Shown in pieces: positions 54,018 through 62,273 of a DNA stretch of 62,273 bases (position 1 is the stretch's first letter; the number at the start of each line of letters is the position of its first letter). The translations under genes were made by a program, and so were the position numbers. The notes under the pieces were generated by a model. The model was given only the letters and a program-made list of their open reading frames with translations. It did no database searches and was not told the DNA's origin. The stretch comes from Candidatus Methanoperedens sp. (lineage in GTDB: Archaea; Halobacteriota; Methanosarcinia; Methanosarcinales; Methanoperedenaceae), in assembly GCA_026552975.1 (NCBI GenBank), contig JAPMTR010000070.1, positions 1-62,273 on the forward strand, given 5' to 3'.

Positions 54018-55895
54018 ATGGAACAAGTTAGTGCACATAGATCAGTAATAGAACTTCATAGTATTCTGAATAAAGATAATATGACAAATAGTTTTGATAG
54101 GGCCATAGCTCAGGGAAAACGCTGTTCATTCTGTGAACAGGGTGTTAGCTGCCAGCTTTGCAGCAATGGGCCATGCAGGATAAAACCCGGTGCTGAACGC
54201 GGAGTATGCGGCATTGATGCAGATGGGATGGCAATGAGGAATATGATGTTCTTAAACACAATGGGAACAGCCACTTATACCTATCATGCAAAGCAGGTCG
54301 CAAAAACATTAAAAGCCACGGCACAGGGCAAAACACCATTCAAGATCAGTGATGAAGCAAAACTTCGAAGCTTTGCCGGAAAGATGGGGTTAAAAACCGA
54401 CGGAAGCGCGAACGATATCGCCATCGCATTGGCGGATGCTATGACCTCAGAAATAAAATCCGATTCTGACGTGGAGCTTTCAAATGTTCTTCGTTTTGCT
54501 CCAAAATCAAGGATCGACCTCTGGAGAAAACTTGGTATCCTTCCGGGCGGACCGATGAATGAGGTTATGGATTGTGTTGCAAGCACCATGACTAATATCG
54601 ACGGGGATTATGTTTCCCTTGCAAAAAAGGCTTTACGTCTTGGAATTTCCTGCATTTACGGCTCGCAGATATCTCTTGAAATGGGACAGGATATTCTGTT
54701 CGGAACACCACAACCGCATGCAGTAAATGTTGACCTTGGGATCATCGACCCCACATATGTAAATATTGCTGTGAACGGTCATGAACCCTTCATTGGCGTA
54801 GCACTTATCAAAGCGGCTCATGAAGCAAAAAACCAGGAAAATGCCAAAAAAGCTGGAGCAAAAGGACTTCATATAATTGGTTCTATTGAATCCGGACAGG
54901 AGCTTGCCCAGAGATATAATATTGATGATGTTTTCGTTGGCCTGACCGGCAACTGGCTATCTATCGAACCAGCACTTGCAACAGGCGGAATAGATGTCCT
55001 TGCAATGGATATGAATTGTAGCCCTCCAGGATTGGCTCAATACCAGGATAAGTACAATACAAATCTTATTTCAGTTTCTAAACTTGTCAATGTGCCAGGT
55101 ATGAAAGATCAGATTATTTACAAGCCCGAAGAAGCAGCAGCTCAGGCACAGAAACTCATAGATATCGGTATTGAGAATTTCAAGAAGAGAAAAGGAAAAG
55201 TAACAAATCCATCAAACAAGAAACAGAACGCTGTTATCGGTTTCTCAACAGAGGCATGTCTTGGTGCTCTTGGCGGAACTCTTGACCCGCTTCTTGATGT
55301 TATCAAGAAAGGTACCCTGAAAGGAGTTGTAGCGCTTATCAGCTGCACAACCCTTCGCGATGGAGGCCAGGACATCAATACCCTCAAGATGGCGCGTGAA
55401 CTTATCAAAAGGGATATCCTCGTTATCAGTGCTGGATGCGGCAATGCTGCCCTGCAGGTCGGAGGACTCACGACACTTGAAGCTAAACAGGAAGCTGGTC
55501 CAGGACTAAGGGCAGTTTGCGAATTGCTCAAGATCCCGCCGGTACTTAGCTTTGGCACATGCACAGATACAGGAAGGATAACTCTCCTTGTAACGGCTGT
55601 GGCAGATGCCCTTGGAGTTGATCCATCCCAGCTTCCTGTTGCGGTCACTGCTCCTGAATATATGGAACAAAAAGCAACGATCGATGCAATATTTGCCCTG
55701 GCATTTGGCCTATATACCCACGTTGCTCCTCTTCCACCTGTTGCAGGAGCCCCACGTCTTGTGAAACTCCTGACACAGGACCTTGTAGGAATAACAGGTG
55801 GAAAGCTCGCTGTAGAAACTGACATGGTTGACGCAGCAAATGGCATTGAAGCCCATATAATGAGTAAAAGGGCTGCCCTTGGATTGCCTAAATAA
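54018..55895 (+). CDS. cooS: Carbon monoxide dehydrogenase catalytic subunit (CooS)
   Basis: A 625-aa Ni-Fe CO dehydrogenase of the CooS type, oxidising CO to CO2. The N-terminal cluster ligands are RCSFCEQGVSCQLCSNGPC and GVCG; C-cluster ligands are spread in the rest (DMNCSPPG, FSTEACLGALGG, VISAGCGNAALQ, FGTCTDTGR). A strong AAGGAGGA precedes ATG 54018. No cooF, hydrogenase or Cdh genes flank it, so the electron acceptor is not evident. It has its own leader and terminator, so it is monocistronic. Confidence 0.95.
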   Translation: MEQVSAHRSVIELHSILNKDNMTNSFDRAIAQGKRCSFCEQGVSCQLCSNGPCRIKPGAERGVCGIDADGMAMRNMMFLNTMGTATYTYHAKQVAKTLKATAQGKTPFKISDEAKLRSFAGKMGLKTDGSANDIAIALADAMTSEIKSDSDVELSNVLRFAPKSRIDLWRKLGILPGGPMNEVMDCVASTMTNIDGDYVSLAKKALRLGISCIYGSQISLEMGQDILFGTPQPHAVNVDLGIIDPTYVNIAVNGHEPFIGVALIKAAHEAKNQENAKKAGAKGLHIIGSIESGQELAQRYNIDDVFVGLTGNWLSIEPALATGGIDVLAMDMNCSPPGLAQYQDKYNTNLISVSKLVNVPGMKDQIIYKPEEAAAQAQKLIDIGIENFKKRKGKVTNPSNKKQNAVIGFSTEACLGALGGTLDPLLDVIKKGTLKGVVALISCTTLRDGGQDINTLKMARELIKRDILVISAGCGNAALQVGGLTTLEAKQEAGPGLRAVCELLKIPPVLSFGTCTDTGRITLLVTAVADALGVDPSQLPVAVTAPEYMEQKATIDAIFALAFGLYTHVAPLPPVAGAPRLVKLLTQDLVGITGGKLAVETDMVDAANGIEAHIMSKRAALGLPK

Positions 55896-55920
55896 ACAAC
55901 TTGAATAAACAGTGAGAGAA

Positions 55921-55954
55921 ATGGTGCGCAGGATAGTGCACCATAATTTTTTTT
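55921..55954 (+). terminator. Rho-independent-like terminator after cooS
   Basis: ATGGTGC (55921-55927) pairs perfectly with GCACCAT (55938-55944) across a 10-nt loop, followed by AA and eight T. It lies 26 bp past the cooS stop and gives the gene a defined 3' end. Confidence 0.75.
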
Positions 55955-56095
55955 ATCAAAATGGAACAAAGGCTCAATTTTAAGGTTCCTGTTTAAGATA
56001 TGATGTGATCCGGAATATTGGTCCTATCTGGAGTAAATTTGTGCCATACGATATATTAATTACAGACCACTAACATTTAGACAAAACCTCAGATA

Positions 56096-56185
56096 GGGCG
56101 CGTGGCCTAGTCCGGATATAGCGGCAGCCTCCTAAATCATCTTGGAGTTAGCTGTAGATCGGGGGTTCGAATCCCCCCGCGCCCG
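56096..56185 (+). tRNA. tRNA-Arg (CCT) with 15-nt intron
   Basis: Acceptor GGGCGCG/CGCGCCC, anticodon stem GCAGC/GCTGT, T arm CGGGGG-TTCGAAT-CCCCCG, discriminator G. The anticodon loop reads CTCCTA then a 15-nt insert AATCATCTTGGAGTT then A, that is, after position 37, the canonical archaeal intron site. The intron GGAG can pair with the exon CTCC, giving a bulge-helix-bulge-like substrate for the splicing endonuclease. Mature length is 75 nt. Confidence 0.9.
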
Positions 56186-56252
56186 TTCATGATGCTCGAG
56201 AGAAGGAATTACTTGAAAAGGAATCTACTTCATCCCCGGCTCATTTCACCTA

Positions 56253-56300
56253 TTTATTTAAAATAAACAGGATTTTTCCAAATCATTTATTTTAAAATAA
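56253..56300. promoter_or_regulatory. Two AT-rich palindromes in the rpiA promoter
   Basis: TTTATTT-A-AAATAAA (56253-56267) and TTATTTTAAAATAA (56287-56300) are both perfect palindromes, with centres about 33 bp apart (three helical turns). The second lies about 20-33 nt before ATG 56320 and can act as a TATA box for a leaderless message; the first may be an operator. Confidence 0.45.
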
Positions 56301-56319
56301 GACGTTTCACCATAAAATC

Positions 56320-57003
56320 ATGAAAAATTCACCTAATAACCCCAAAGAAGTTGCAGGTCGCCAGGCAGCCCGGCTCGTAAAGGATAACATGGTCATTGGA
56401 CTGGGCACGGGTTCAACAACTGCATATGCTATAAAAGAAATGGGAAGACTGGTTGCAGAAGGCTTGCATATACTTGGCGTTCCCACATCATATCAATCCG
56501 CTTTTCTGGCTACTGAGAATGGCATTCCACTTACCACGCTTGATGAGCATCCTGTTCTCGATATTGACATTGACGGCGCCGACCAGGTCGCAAATTTCGT
56601 CGCAATCAAAGGGGGGGGCGCGGCTCATACGCGGGAAAAGATCGTTGCCATGTCAGCGAAAAAGTTCGTTGTTGTTGCTGATGAATCCAAAATGTCAAAC
56701 GCGCTTAGCCATGTTGTTCCTCTTGAAGTTATACCCTTTGCGCGCAAACTGGTAGAAAAGGAAGTTGCACAACTAGGAGGAAAAACAGAAGTGAGAATGG
56801 GAATCAGTAAGGATGGGCCAGTGATTTCTGACAATGGAAATTTCATCCTGGATGCTGATTTTGGGGAAATACATGATCCTGCATCGCTGGATGTCGCTAT
56901 TTCACAATGTACGGGCATTGTTGAACATGGGATATTTATGAATTTAGATGTAGTATATATCGGGAAAAAAGACGGGACAGTAGAAATATTCGAAAAATCC
57001 TGA
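56320..57003 (+). CDS. rpiA: Ribose-5-phosphate isomerase A
   Basis: A 227-aa RpiA interconverting ribose-5-phosphate and ribulose-5-phosphate. Key motifs: [34 protein letters not shown] and [14 protein letters not shown], and VVADESKM. Length is standard. The gene appears leaderless with palindromic AT elements upstream. It supplies ribose for nucleotides. Confidence 0.96.
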   Translation: MKNSPNNPKEVAGRQAARLVKDNMVIGLGTGSTTAYAIKEMGRLVAEGLHILGVPTSYQSAFLATENGIPLTTLDEHPVLDIDIDGADQVANFVAIKGGGAAHTREKIVAMSAKKFVVVADESKMSNALSHVVPLEVIPFARKLVEKEVAQLGGKTEVRMGISKDGPVISDNGNFILDADFGEIHDPASLDVAISQCTGIVEHGIFMNLDVVYIGKKDGTVEIFEKS

Positions 57004-57025
57004 AATCGAAACAAAAGCATTTTTT

Positions 57026-57259
57026 TTATTCGTCACGTTTGAAAAAGCTCGCATCGAGATTAAAACCTGTTTTCTCTCTCAGCCGTCGAATTTTTTCCAT
57101 ACCCCCTTCAGTCCTGGCAAGACGCTCATAGAAATTATTTGCTATGATTATCTGTGAGTCTATCAGAGGTTTTACTTCTTTGATCCAGATTGATCGCGGA
57201 TGAGTTCTTACAAATTCGGCCCATTTTTCAATATGCTCGGTATGAGTTTTGTCCCTCAT
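57026..57259 (-). CDS. Small protein paired with a nucleotidyltransferase
   Basis: A 77-aa charged, helical protein (MRDKTHTEHIEKWAEFVRTH, ending LDASFFKRDE). Its ATG overlaps the stop of the upstream nucleotidyltransferase-like gene by 4 nt (ATGA), so it is translationally coupled to it. I recognise no family. The pairing resembles toxin-antitoxin or accessory-pair arrangements, but nothing here shows toxicity. Confidence 0.6.
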   Translation of the reverse strand: MRDKTHTEHIEKWAEFVRTHPRSIWIKEVKPLIDSQIIIANNFYERLARTEGGMEKIRRLREKTGFNLDASFFKRDE

Positions 57260-57819
57260 GATAGACGCAGCCTGCGGATATCCGTTTTTATTTTTCTTAT
57301 TTCAGTTTCATCCAGGGTGTCCGAGTATATAATACGCAAATGCTTCGAATCTTCCATGTCTTTTTCCGACCTGAGCAGTTCTTCCTTAAAAGCTATATTC
57401 ATTTCAATACTTGAAAAATAGAGATTCATCCCAGTAAGAGGAAGTTTTTTCCTGGTCTTGATCTGGTAATCATCCAATTCATCTTTTGCCAGTTTCAATT
57501 CCATATCAGGTATAATAAGCCCTTTCCTTACATATCGAACACTGGTTTTTTCTTTTAAGTAATCATCATATATCAAGTCAGGATATTCTGATTGAAGGCA
57601 TTCAAAACCTGCCTGCAAAAGATCATAATGCATTTTTAAAAAAACATCTTTTCCTATCCTTTCAATAATTATATCGATATCTTCCGTTCCTCTGCTTCTG
57701 CCGTGAGCGATCGCAACAAATCCTGAAACAATGATGTATTTTGTATGCTTTTCCACAACACGAACGAAATCTTCTGCGAACGAATCAAGGATAGTTCGTT
57801 CATTTACTTCCCGTTTCAT
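57256..57819 (-). CDS. Nucleotidyltransferase-superfamily protein
   Basis: A 187-aa protein. YIIVSGFVAIAHGRSRGTEDIDIII near residues 28-52 follows the nucleotidyltransferase (NTase) pattern, in which the paired acids (D-x-D) bind metal; the first Gly-Ser is weak (SGFVA). Similar proteins are called AbiEii-like or DUF-type NTases. It overlaps the downstream 77-aa gene and abuts the sugar nucleotidyltransferase gene by 0 bp. Role unknown; could be a toxin-like or RNA-modifying enzyme. Confidence 0.65.
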   Translation of the reverse strand: MKREVNERTILDSFAEDFVRVVEKHTKYIIVSGFVAIAHGRSRGTEDIDIIIERIGKDVFLKMHYDLLQAGFECLQSEYPDLIYDDYLKEKTSVRYVRKGLIIPDMELKLAKDELDDYQIKTRKKLPLTGMNLYFSSIEMNIAFKEELLRSEKDMEDSKHLRIIYSDTLDETEIRKIKTDIRRLRLS

Positions 57820-58995
57820 TCATGAACCCTTAATATGATTCCCGAAATCCTCATTCCCGACGTTCTCAATAACTTTTGTCCCATTTTTTACCCTGACTTC
57901 AGGCCAAATTCTTACATTTGAATTTACGGTCACTTCATCACCTATTATCACCCTTGGGCCTATAACAGTGCCAGTTTCAAGGATACAGGACTCTTTTATT
58001 TTTGTGGCATTGTCAATGATCGCCCCTGAAACAGCTGTGTTTGAGCCGATCTCAACATTATTAAAAATATACGAAGATAATATCCTCGAATTATTGCCGA
58101 TCTTGCAGTTCGATCCTATGGCGGTATAAGGGCCGACCAGGACATTGTCCCCTATCGTTGTATTCTCACCGATAACGATCGGACCGACTATAGAGGAATT
58201 TGAACCCAGCGATACATCATGACCGATCTCAATAGGGCCTGTAACTCTCGCGTCTTTGATATTGAGGCGCCCTGATATCTTTGTCCCCGGCATCTGTTCC
58301 AGCATCCATCGGCATGCTTCACGGTAAGCCTGGGGGTTTCCTATATCAGTCCATCTGCCATGGACAAGGAAACCATTGATGTTCCTGCCTTTTTTCATAA
58401 TATCCGGGAAAAGGTCTTTTGCAAAATCATATTTTTCTGCCGGGATCCAATCAAGGACTTCAGGATCACAAACATATATGCCAGTGCTTGCAAGGTTGCT
58501 GAATATCTGACCTGGGCCGGGTTTTTCAAAGAACCTGTTTATCCTGTTATTTACATCAAGGTCAGCGATACCATAATCGCGCGGATCGTCAATAGGAAGA
58601 AGACCAATAGTCACCAGCGCATCATTTTTTTCGTGGAAACGCACGAATTCCCGAAGCTCAAGATCCATAACATGGTCGCCTCCTACCACCATAAAGGGTT
58701 CACCCTCAAAAAGCTCCTGGGCATTCTTGACACCGCCTGCTGTTCCCATCTTTTCTTTTTCGCGGACATATTCAATATGCACGCCGTACATGCGTCCATC
58801 GCCCAGCTCTGCTTCTATTTCCCCGCCCATATAACCAAGCGTAAGAACTATATCATTGAAACCTTCAATGGCAAGGTGTTCCACAAGATGTACTAATGAT
58901 GGTTTATTCAGAAGCGGGATCATCGGCTTTGGCCGGTCAAAAGTAAGCGGTCGCAGACGTGTTCCTTCGCCTCCGCACATTATGCAAGTTTTCAT
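57820..58995 (-). CDS. Sugar-1-phosphate nucleotidyltransferase with left-handed beta-helix
   Basis: A 391-aa bifunctional-type NDP-sugar synthase. N-terminal Rossmann-like domain has CGGEGTRLRPLTFDRPKP; VGGDHVMD carries the metal Asp. From about residue 240 there are hexapeptide repeats (IGENTTIGDNVLVGPYTAIG and so on) forming a left-handed beta-helix, as in GlmU or GlgC relatives. The product could be UDP-GlcNAc, GDP-mannose or dTDP-glucose; sequence does not decide. It probably feeds surface glycosylation. Downstream is the nucleotidyltransferase-like gene. Confidence 0.88.
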   Translation of the reverse strand: MKTCIMCGGEGTRLRPLTFDRPKPMIPLLNKPSLVHLVEHLAIEGFNDIVLTLGYMGGEIEAELGDGRMYGVHIEYVREKEKMGTAGGVKNAQELFEGEPFMVVGGDHVMDLELREFVRFHEKNDALVTIGLLPIDDPRDYGIADLDVNNRINRFFEKPGPGQIFSNLASTGIYVCDPEVLDWIPAEKYDFAKDLFPDIMKKGRNINGFLVHGRWTDIGNPQAYREACRWMLEQMPGTKISGRLNIKDARVTGPIEIGHDVSLGSNSSIVGPIVIGENTTIGDNVLVGPYTAIGSNCKIGNNSRILSSYIFNNVEIGSNTAVSGAIIDNATKIKESCILETGTVIGPRVIIGDEVTVNSNVRIWPEVRVKNGTKVIENVGNEDFGNHIKGS

Positions 58996-59030
58996 GATAA
59001 TACCCTCTAAAATTGGTATAGGAGTAATTA

Positions 59031-60332
59031 TTACTTCTTCTTACTTCTCTTTTTACTTGAATGCATCTCATTGGAGCTATGGTCTTCAATGATCGATTCA
59101 AGCATGAAATATTTTTCAACGAATTTCTTGAGTTCTTCATCTGAAATGGCTGAAATACGTTTCTCCTCATTATACAATCTCTGGATATCAGCCTGGATCG
59201 ACTTTATGCGCGGGTCACGCTTATCGATTTTTGTATTAACATGCATCAATTCGTTCAGCGTTTCTTCAACTTTAAACCTGATAACCTCCTGACCTGAAGA
59301 ATCACCTATCAGGAGCTGCCTTTTTCCACCAACGATATCAGGTGAAAATGGTTCATAAGTAAATGGATTTTTGATGATGCCCGCGGTATGAATGCCGCTT
59401 TCATGAGCGAAAATATTCTTCCCAACCACTGATTTATTGCGGGGAACGCGTATCCCAATTTCTCTTTCCATGAATCTTGCAAACTCAGTTATGGATTTTA
59501 AATCGTATTTATCAAACCCTTCAACTCTCATTATTAAAAATAATGCTACTTTTTCAAGCTCTGCATTCCCTGCCCTTTCACCAACGCCAAGAAAAGTAAG
59601 ACTTGACCAGTTCGCACCATACCAGTATCCAGCAATGGAACATGCCACTGACATTCCGAAGTCGTCGTGCACATGAGTCTCGATATTCTTTGTTCCTATC
59701 TCGCGAAGCCTTTGAGTGATATGAGGTATTCCATATGGTTCATCAACTCCTGGAAATGGTATCCCAAAGCCTACAGTATCACAGAGGCGAATTATGCAAT
59801 CGGGGTCTATCTCAAGAAGTTTTTCGACAAGCGGGAAAACAAAACCCTCATTATCGGCGCGCGTCATATCTTCGATATGCGCTCTTGTCTTAAGCCCATG
59901 GTCAACAGCATACTGCAATGCATCGGTGTATTTTTTTTCTGCCTCTTCCCTGTTCTTAAGTCCCATCTTATCGAGGATGTGTGAATCTGAGACTGACATC
60001 AATATTCCGGTTTCCTTTATCCCGTCCATGCTCAGGATAAAATCAATGTCCTTTGGATTTGCACGCGCCCATCCCGTCACTTCAGGGAATTCATAACCCA
60101 TGTCAAGCATTTCTTTTGCAGCTTCTCTGTCACGATCATTAAATACGAATGTCTCTAGCTTTTCGATGCCGATCTTGTGAAGATATTCATAAATTTCAGT
60201 CTTATGCCTTTTTTTCATCACTATTCCGGGCATCTGCGAGCCATCCCGTATCGTGCTATCGCTTATAAAGACTTCCTGCCCGAGGGGCAGTTTGATCTTT
60301 GGTAAATCCTCATATGACCTGTATATTTTCAT
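59031..60332 (-). CDS. Homocitrate / Re-citrate synthase-like enzyme (LeuA family)
   Basis: A 433-aa member of the LeuA/homocitrate synthase family. The N-terminal HMGL-like motif is FISDSTIRDGSQMPGI, and metal-binding His occur in ETHVHDDFGM. AHIEDMTRADNEGFVFP and LCDTVGFGIPFPG also fit. Family members condense acetyl-CoA with pyruvate, 2-oxoisovalerate, 2-oxoglutarate or, in the Re-citrate synthase group, oxaloacetate. The ending, with a Lys-rich tail, lacks the LeuA regulatory domain. I favour Re-citrate or homocitrate synthase; substrate is not proven. Confidence 0.75.
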   Translation of the reverse strand: MKIYRSYEDLPKIKLPLGQEVFISDSTIRDGSQMPGIVMKKRHKTEIYEYLHKIGIEKLETFVFNDRDREAAKEMLDMGYEFPEVTGWARANPKDIDFILSMDGIKETGILMSVSDSHILDKMGLKNREEAEKKYTDALQYAVDHGLKTRAHIEDMTRADNEGFVFPLVEKLLEIDPDCIIRLCDTVGFGIPFPGVDEPYGIPHITQRLREIGTKNIETHVHDDFGMSVACSIAGYWYGANWSSLTFLGVGERAGNAELEKVALFLIMRVEGFDKYDLKSITEFARFMEREIGIRVPRNKSVVGKNIFAHESGIHTAGIIKNPFTYEPFSPDIVGGKRQLLIGDSSGQEVIRFKVEETLNELMHVNTKIDKRDPRIKSIQADIQRLYNEEKRISAISDEELKKFVEKYFMLESIIEDHSSNEMHSSKKRSKKK

Positions 60333-60432
60333 CGGCTGACTGATTGTTATCAGGATTTATATTATTTGTGGTTTCTAAACAAATCAAAAGTTTTATGGCC
60401 AATGCATACTAAACGAATGATTGTGATAAATT

Positions 60433-60831
60433 ATGGTGAAAATGCCTGCAGAAATAAAGGATATTGTCGCAAAGCAAAAACCATTGCCAATAGCGACTGC
60501 TGATAAGAACGGAAAACCCAACGTCGTATTTGTTACAATGTGGAAAATACTTGATGATGAGACTATCTTATTTGTTGATAATTTCTTTAATAAGACACGA
60601 AAGAACATAGAAGCTAACCCCAATATGGCGATCGTTGCCTATGATGGAGACGCCAAGAAATCCTATCAGATAAAAGGCACGGTGGATATTGAAAATAAGG
60701 GGGATAAATTTGCAAGCGCCAAAGAGATGGCGGATTCTAAGAAATTGCCGGGAAAATCTGCATTTGTGTTCCATGTAAAAGAAATATTCGATGCGACATA
60801 TGGCCCAAATGCCGGTAAGAAACTGGCTTAA
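60433..60831 (+). CDS. Pyridoxamine 5'-phosphate oxidase-like flavin-binding protein
   Basis: A 132-aa PNPOx-like split-barrel protein. KPLPIATADKNGKPNVVFVTMW and DNFFNKTRKNIEANPN fit the FMN or F420 binding fold. It is short, so more likely a single-domain flavin reductase or F420-binding protein than pyridoxamine oxidase itself. ATG 60433 follows a TATA-like region. It diverges from the homocitrate synthase-like gene. Confidence 0.8.
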   Translation: MVKMPAEIKDIVAKQKPLPIATADKNGKPNVVFVTMWKILDDETILFVDNFFNKTRKNIEANPNMAIVAYDGDAKKSYQIKGTVDIENKGDKFASAKEMADSKKLPGKSAFVFHVKEIFDATYGPNAGKKLA

Positions 60832-60860
60832 TTTATTTTTTCGCAAAATGAACACAGACA

Positions 60861-60892
60861 TGTGAAAATCCGTGTCATCCGTGTTCTATTCA
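60861..60892. repeat. Dispersed ATCCGTG repeat block before the HDAC-like gene
   Basis: AAAATCCGTG, TCATCCGTG and TTCTATTC units occur in the 64-bp spacer. It matches the end of the blocks near 13089 and 49300. It runs almost to the ATG at 60896. Confidence 0.65.
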
Positions 60893-60895
60893 ATT

Positions 60896-61939
60896 ATGTT
60901 TAATTCATTTCTAAATTACCGAAGCAATATAATCTATCACCCAGATTACCTGAAGCATGAAACTGGCTCCCATCCAGAAAATAAAAAGCGGCTGATGTCG
61001 ATACTTTCCCATCTTCGGGAAACAGGCATGCTTACAAAGCTTGAATTGAAAGAGCCCAGGTATGCAACGCTGGATGAAATACAGTATGTTCATTCAAAAG
61101 AGTGTATTGAAAAGGCCAGAAAATATTCCGAACTGGAGATGCAGCTTGACCCTGATACTGTATTATGCAAAGATTCCTACAATGTAGCGCTTCTTGCTGC
61201 AGGTGGGGCAATAACCGCGGTTGATGCAGTATTAGACAAATCAGACACTGCTTTTGCTCTTGTAAGGCCGCCAGGACATCATGCAACCCCAACTAAGAGT
61301 ATGGGATTTTGCATATTCAATAATATCGCCATAGCAGCACGACATGCCCAGAAAATGGGGAAGAAACGCGTCCTGATCGTTGATTGGGATGTTCATCATG
61401 GGAACGGGACGCAGGATGCATTTTACGATGACCCCACTGTCTTCTATTTTTCAACGCACCAGTACCCCCATTATCCCGGAACGGGGTGGATGGATGAAGT
61501 TGGCAAAGGAGATGGCGAGGGATTCAATATCAATATCCCTCTCCCAGAAGGTACTGACGATTCAGGATTCATCGCAGCTTTTGAAGAAATACTTGTTCCG
61601 ACGGCGCGCGAATTTAGTCCGGACATCGTTCTTATCTCTTCAGGAATGGATGCATGTAATAATGACGGGCTCGCCCACATGCGGATGAGCATTGAAGGTT
61701 TCAATACTCTTGCATCCATCGTAAAATCGATAGCTAAAGAGTCATGTGAAGGGAAGGTCGCTGCTGTCCTTGAAGGCGGGTATGACCTGAAGTTGCTTTC
61801 GCATTCTGTTGCTGCAGTCCTGGATGCTTTCATGGGGAAGAAGGCTGAAGTACAACAACATGAAGTAAGCCCACAGGTGAGATTTAGGTTGGATGAGATA
61901 AAAAAGATACAGAGAAGATTTTGGCAATCGATACATTAA
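60896..61939 (+). CDS. Histone deacetylase family hydrolase
   Basis: A 347-aa class II HDAC-like protein (acetoin-utilisation/acetylpolyamine amidohydrolase type). Active-site motifs are [36 protein letters not shown] and SSGMDA; the zinc ligands (Asp, His, Asp) lie in these. I start at ATG 60896, which matches the normal N-terminus; an in-frame upstream start at 60872 lies in repeat sequence. It may deacetylate lysine in archaeal chromatin proteins or a small acetylated substrate. Confidence 0.88.
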   Translation: MFNSFLNYRSNIIYHPDYLKHETGSHPENKKRLMSILSHLRETGMLTKLELKEPRYATLDEIQYVHSKECIEKARKYSELEMQLDPDTVLCKDSYNVALLAAGGAITAVDAVLDKSDTAFALVRPPGHHATPTKSMGFCIFNNIAIAARHAQKMGKKRVLIVDWDVHHGNGTQDAFYDDPTVFYFSTHQYPHYPGTGWMDEVGKGDGEGFNINIPLPEGTDDSGFIAAFEEILVPTAREFSPDIVLISSGMDACNNDGLAHMRMSIEGFNTLASIVKSIAKESCEGKVAAVLEGGYDLKLLSHSVAAVLDAFMGKKAEVQQHEVSPQVRFRLDEIKKIQRRFWQSIH

Positions 61940-61973
61940 TACGTGAAAAGCAATAAGTTAGGCATCCACTCGA

Positions 61974-62046
61974 AGCCCGGTAGTGTAGCGGTCAATCATG
62001 CGGGACTCTGGATCCTGCGACCAAGGTTCGAATCCTTGCCGGGCTA
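61974..62046 (+). tRNA. tRNA-Gln (CTG)
   Basis: Acceptor AGCCCGG/CCGGGCT, anticodon stem GCGGGA/TCCTGC with loop CTCTGGA (anticodon CTG), T arm CAAGG-TTCGAAT-CCTTG, discriminator A. The A1 start and layout match archaeal tRNA-Gln. No intron. Confidence 0.92.
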
Positions 62047-62112
62047 TACCACTTTAGTAAGTAATCCGTACAGTTTTGCCGTTTCGGGATTAAATTCGGA
62101 AGGTCTTATTTT

Positions 62113-62268
62113 ATGAGGTTAATAGCTTATTTTCGGGGAACTCAATACGTTACCAATGACCCAACAAATGCTATACTCTTACCGCAGATCGCTTCTGGTT
62201 TCCAGAAATGCAGATCCTGCGGGGACGGGACTTTTATTGTGCCATCGATTATTGCAGGTAAACCATAA
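62113..62268 (+). CDS. Possible 51-aa protein, low confidence
   Basis: ATG 62113 to TAA 62266-62268 encodes a 51-aa product ending FIVPSIIAGKP, with CRSCG in the middle. No ribosome site and no recognised family; composition is not clearly coding. It may be chance. Confidence 0.2.
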   Translation: MRLIAYFRGTQYVTNDPTNAILLPQIASGFQKCRSCGDGTFIVPSIIAGKP

Positions 62269-62273
62269 CCCGA

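Noticed and set aside
1-62273. CRISPR array, insertion sequence or prophage
   Set aside because: No regularly spaced repeats of 24-37 bp, transposase, integrase or structural phage genes were seen on either strand.

Overview
The window reads as a chromosomal segment of a methane-cycling archaeon, most probably the Candidatus Methanoperedens (ANME-2d) lineage of Methanosarcinales. This is inferred from gene content; no database search was possible. Pointers are O-phosphoseryl-tRNA synthetase (SepRS), tyrosine decarboxylase MfnA (methanofuran), a CfbB/CbiA-type amidase, RaSEA (archaeosine), a stand-alone GMP synthase ATPase subunit, GHMP-type shikimate kinase, archaeal ThrRS, a tRNA-Arg with a 15-nt intron, TATA-like promoters and several likely leaderless genes. 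A PhaE-like protein, tandem multihaem cytochromes c and a Rieske/cytochrome b complex fit Methanoperedens rather than a hydrogenotrophic methanogen.

Layout. 0.1-2 kb: uvrB (-), probably starting at CTG. 2.1-6.7 kb: three exported surface proteins (+), including an M64-type metallopeptidase. 6.7-9 kb: an internally duplicated PhaE-like protein, then a small zinc-ribbon/UPF0158 pair with a possible frameshift, and tRNA-Leu. 9.1-14.3 kb (-): aroC, then sepS-aroK-chorismate mutase-hydrolase. 14.4-21.3 kb: ferredoxin, zinc-ribbon methyltransferase, a small membrane protein, mfnA, DUF116, an MBL hydrolase with thioredoxin, DUF362 ferredoxin, methyltransferase. 21.6-22.4 kb: a paralogue of the small membrane protein and three tRNAs. 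22.5-26.3 kb: hemL-hemC-cobA-hemD. 26.3-29.3 kb: guaA ATPase subunit, RaSEA, QueH, then a decayed reductase remnant. 29.3-34 kb: a winged-helix regulator with a membrane partner, a secreted small protein, and a MacB-like export operon. 34-40 kb: NfnAB, CbiA/CfbB, a YkgJ-like cysteine-cluster protein and a PAS-only protein. 40.1-44.5 kb (-): an eight-gene Rieske/cytochrome b/multihaem cytochrome operon. 44.6-53.7 kb: DUF460, argS, MobB-MoaE fusion, DnaJ-like, VOC, methyltransferase, thrS, leuD/hacB. 54-62.3 kb: cooS with an elaborate leader, tRNA-Arg, rpiA, a nucleotidyltransferase pair, sugar nucleotidyltransferase, a homocitrate/Re-citrate synthase-like enzyme, a flavin-binding protein, an HDAC-like hydrolase and tRNA-Gln.

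How parts connect. The tetrapyrrole genes supply uroporphyrinogen III and precorrin-2 for haem, F430 and cobamides; the haem is needed in quantity by the cytochrome operon. That operon looks like a quinol-oxidising b/Rieske complex delivering electrons to two paralogous, PGF-anchored cytochromes c at the cell surface. NfnAB, CooS and the Mo-cofactor fusion protein add redox capacity. A dispersed degenerate repeat with ATCCGTG/ATCTGCG units recurs in at least five intergenic spacers. No CRISPR array, intact insertion sequence or prophage was seen.
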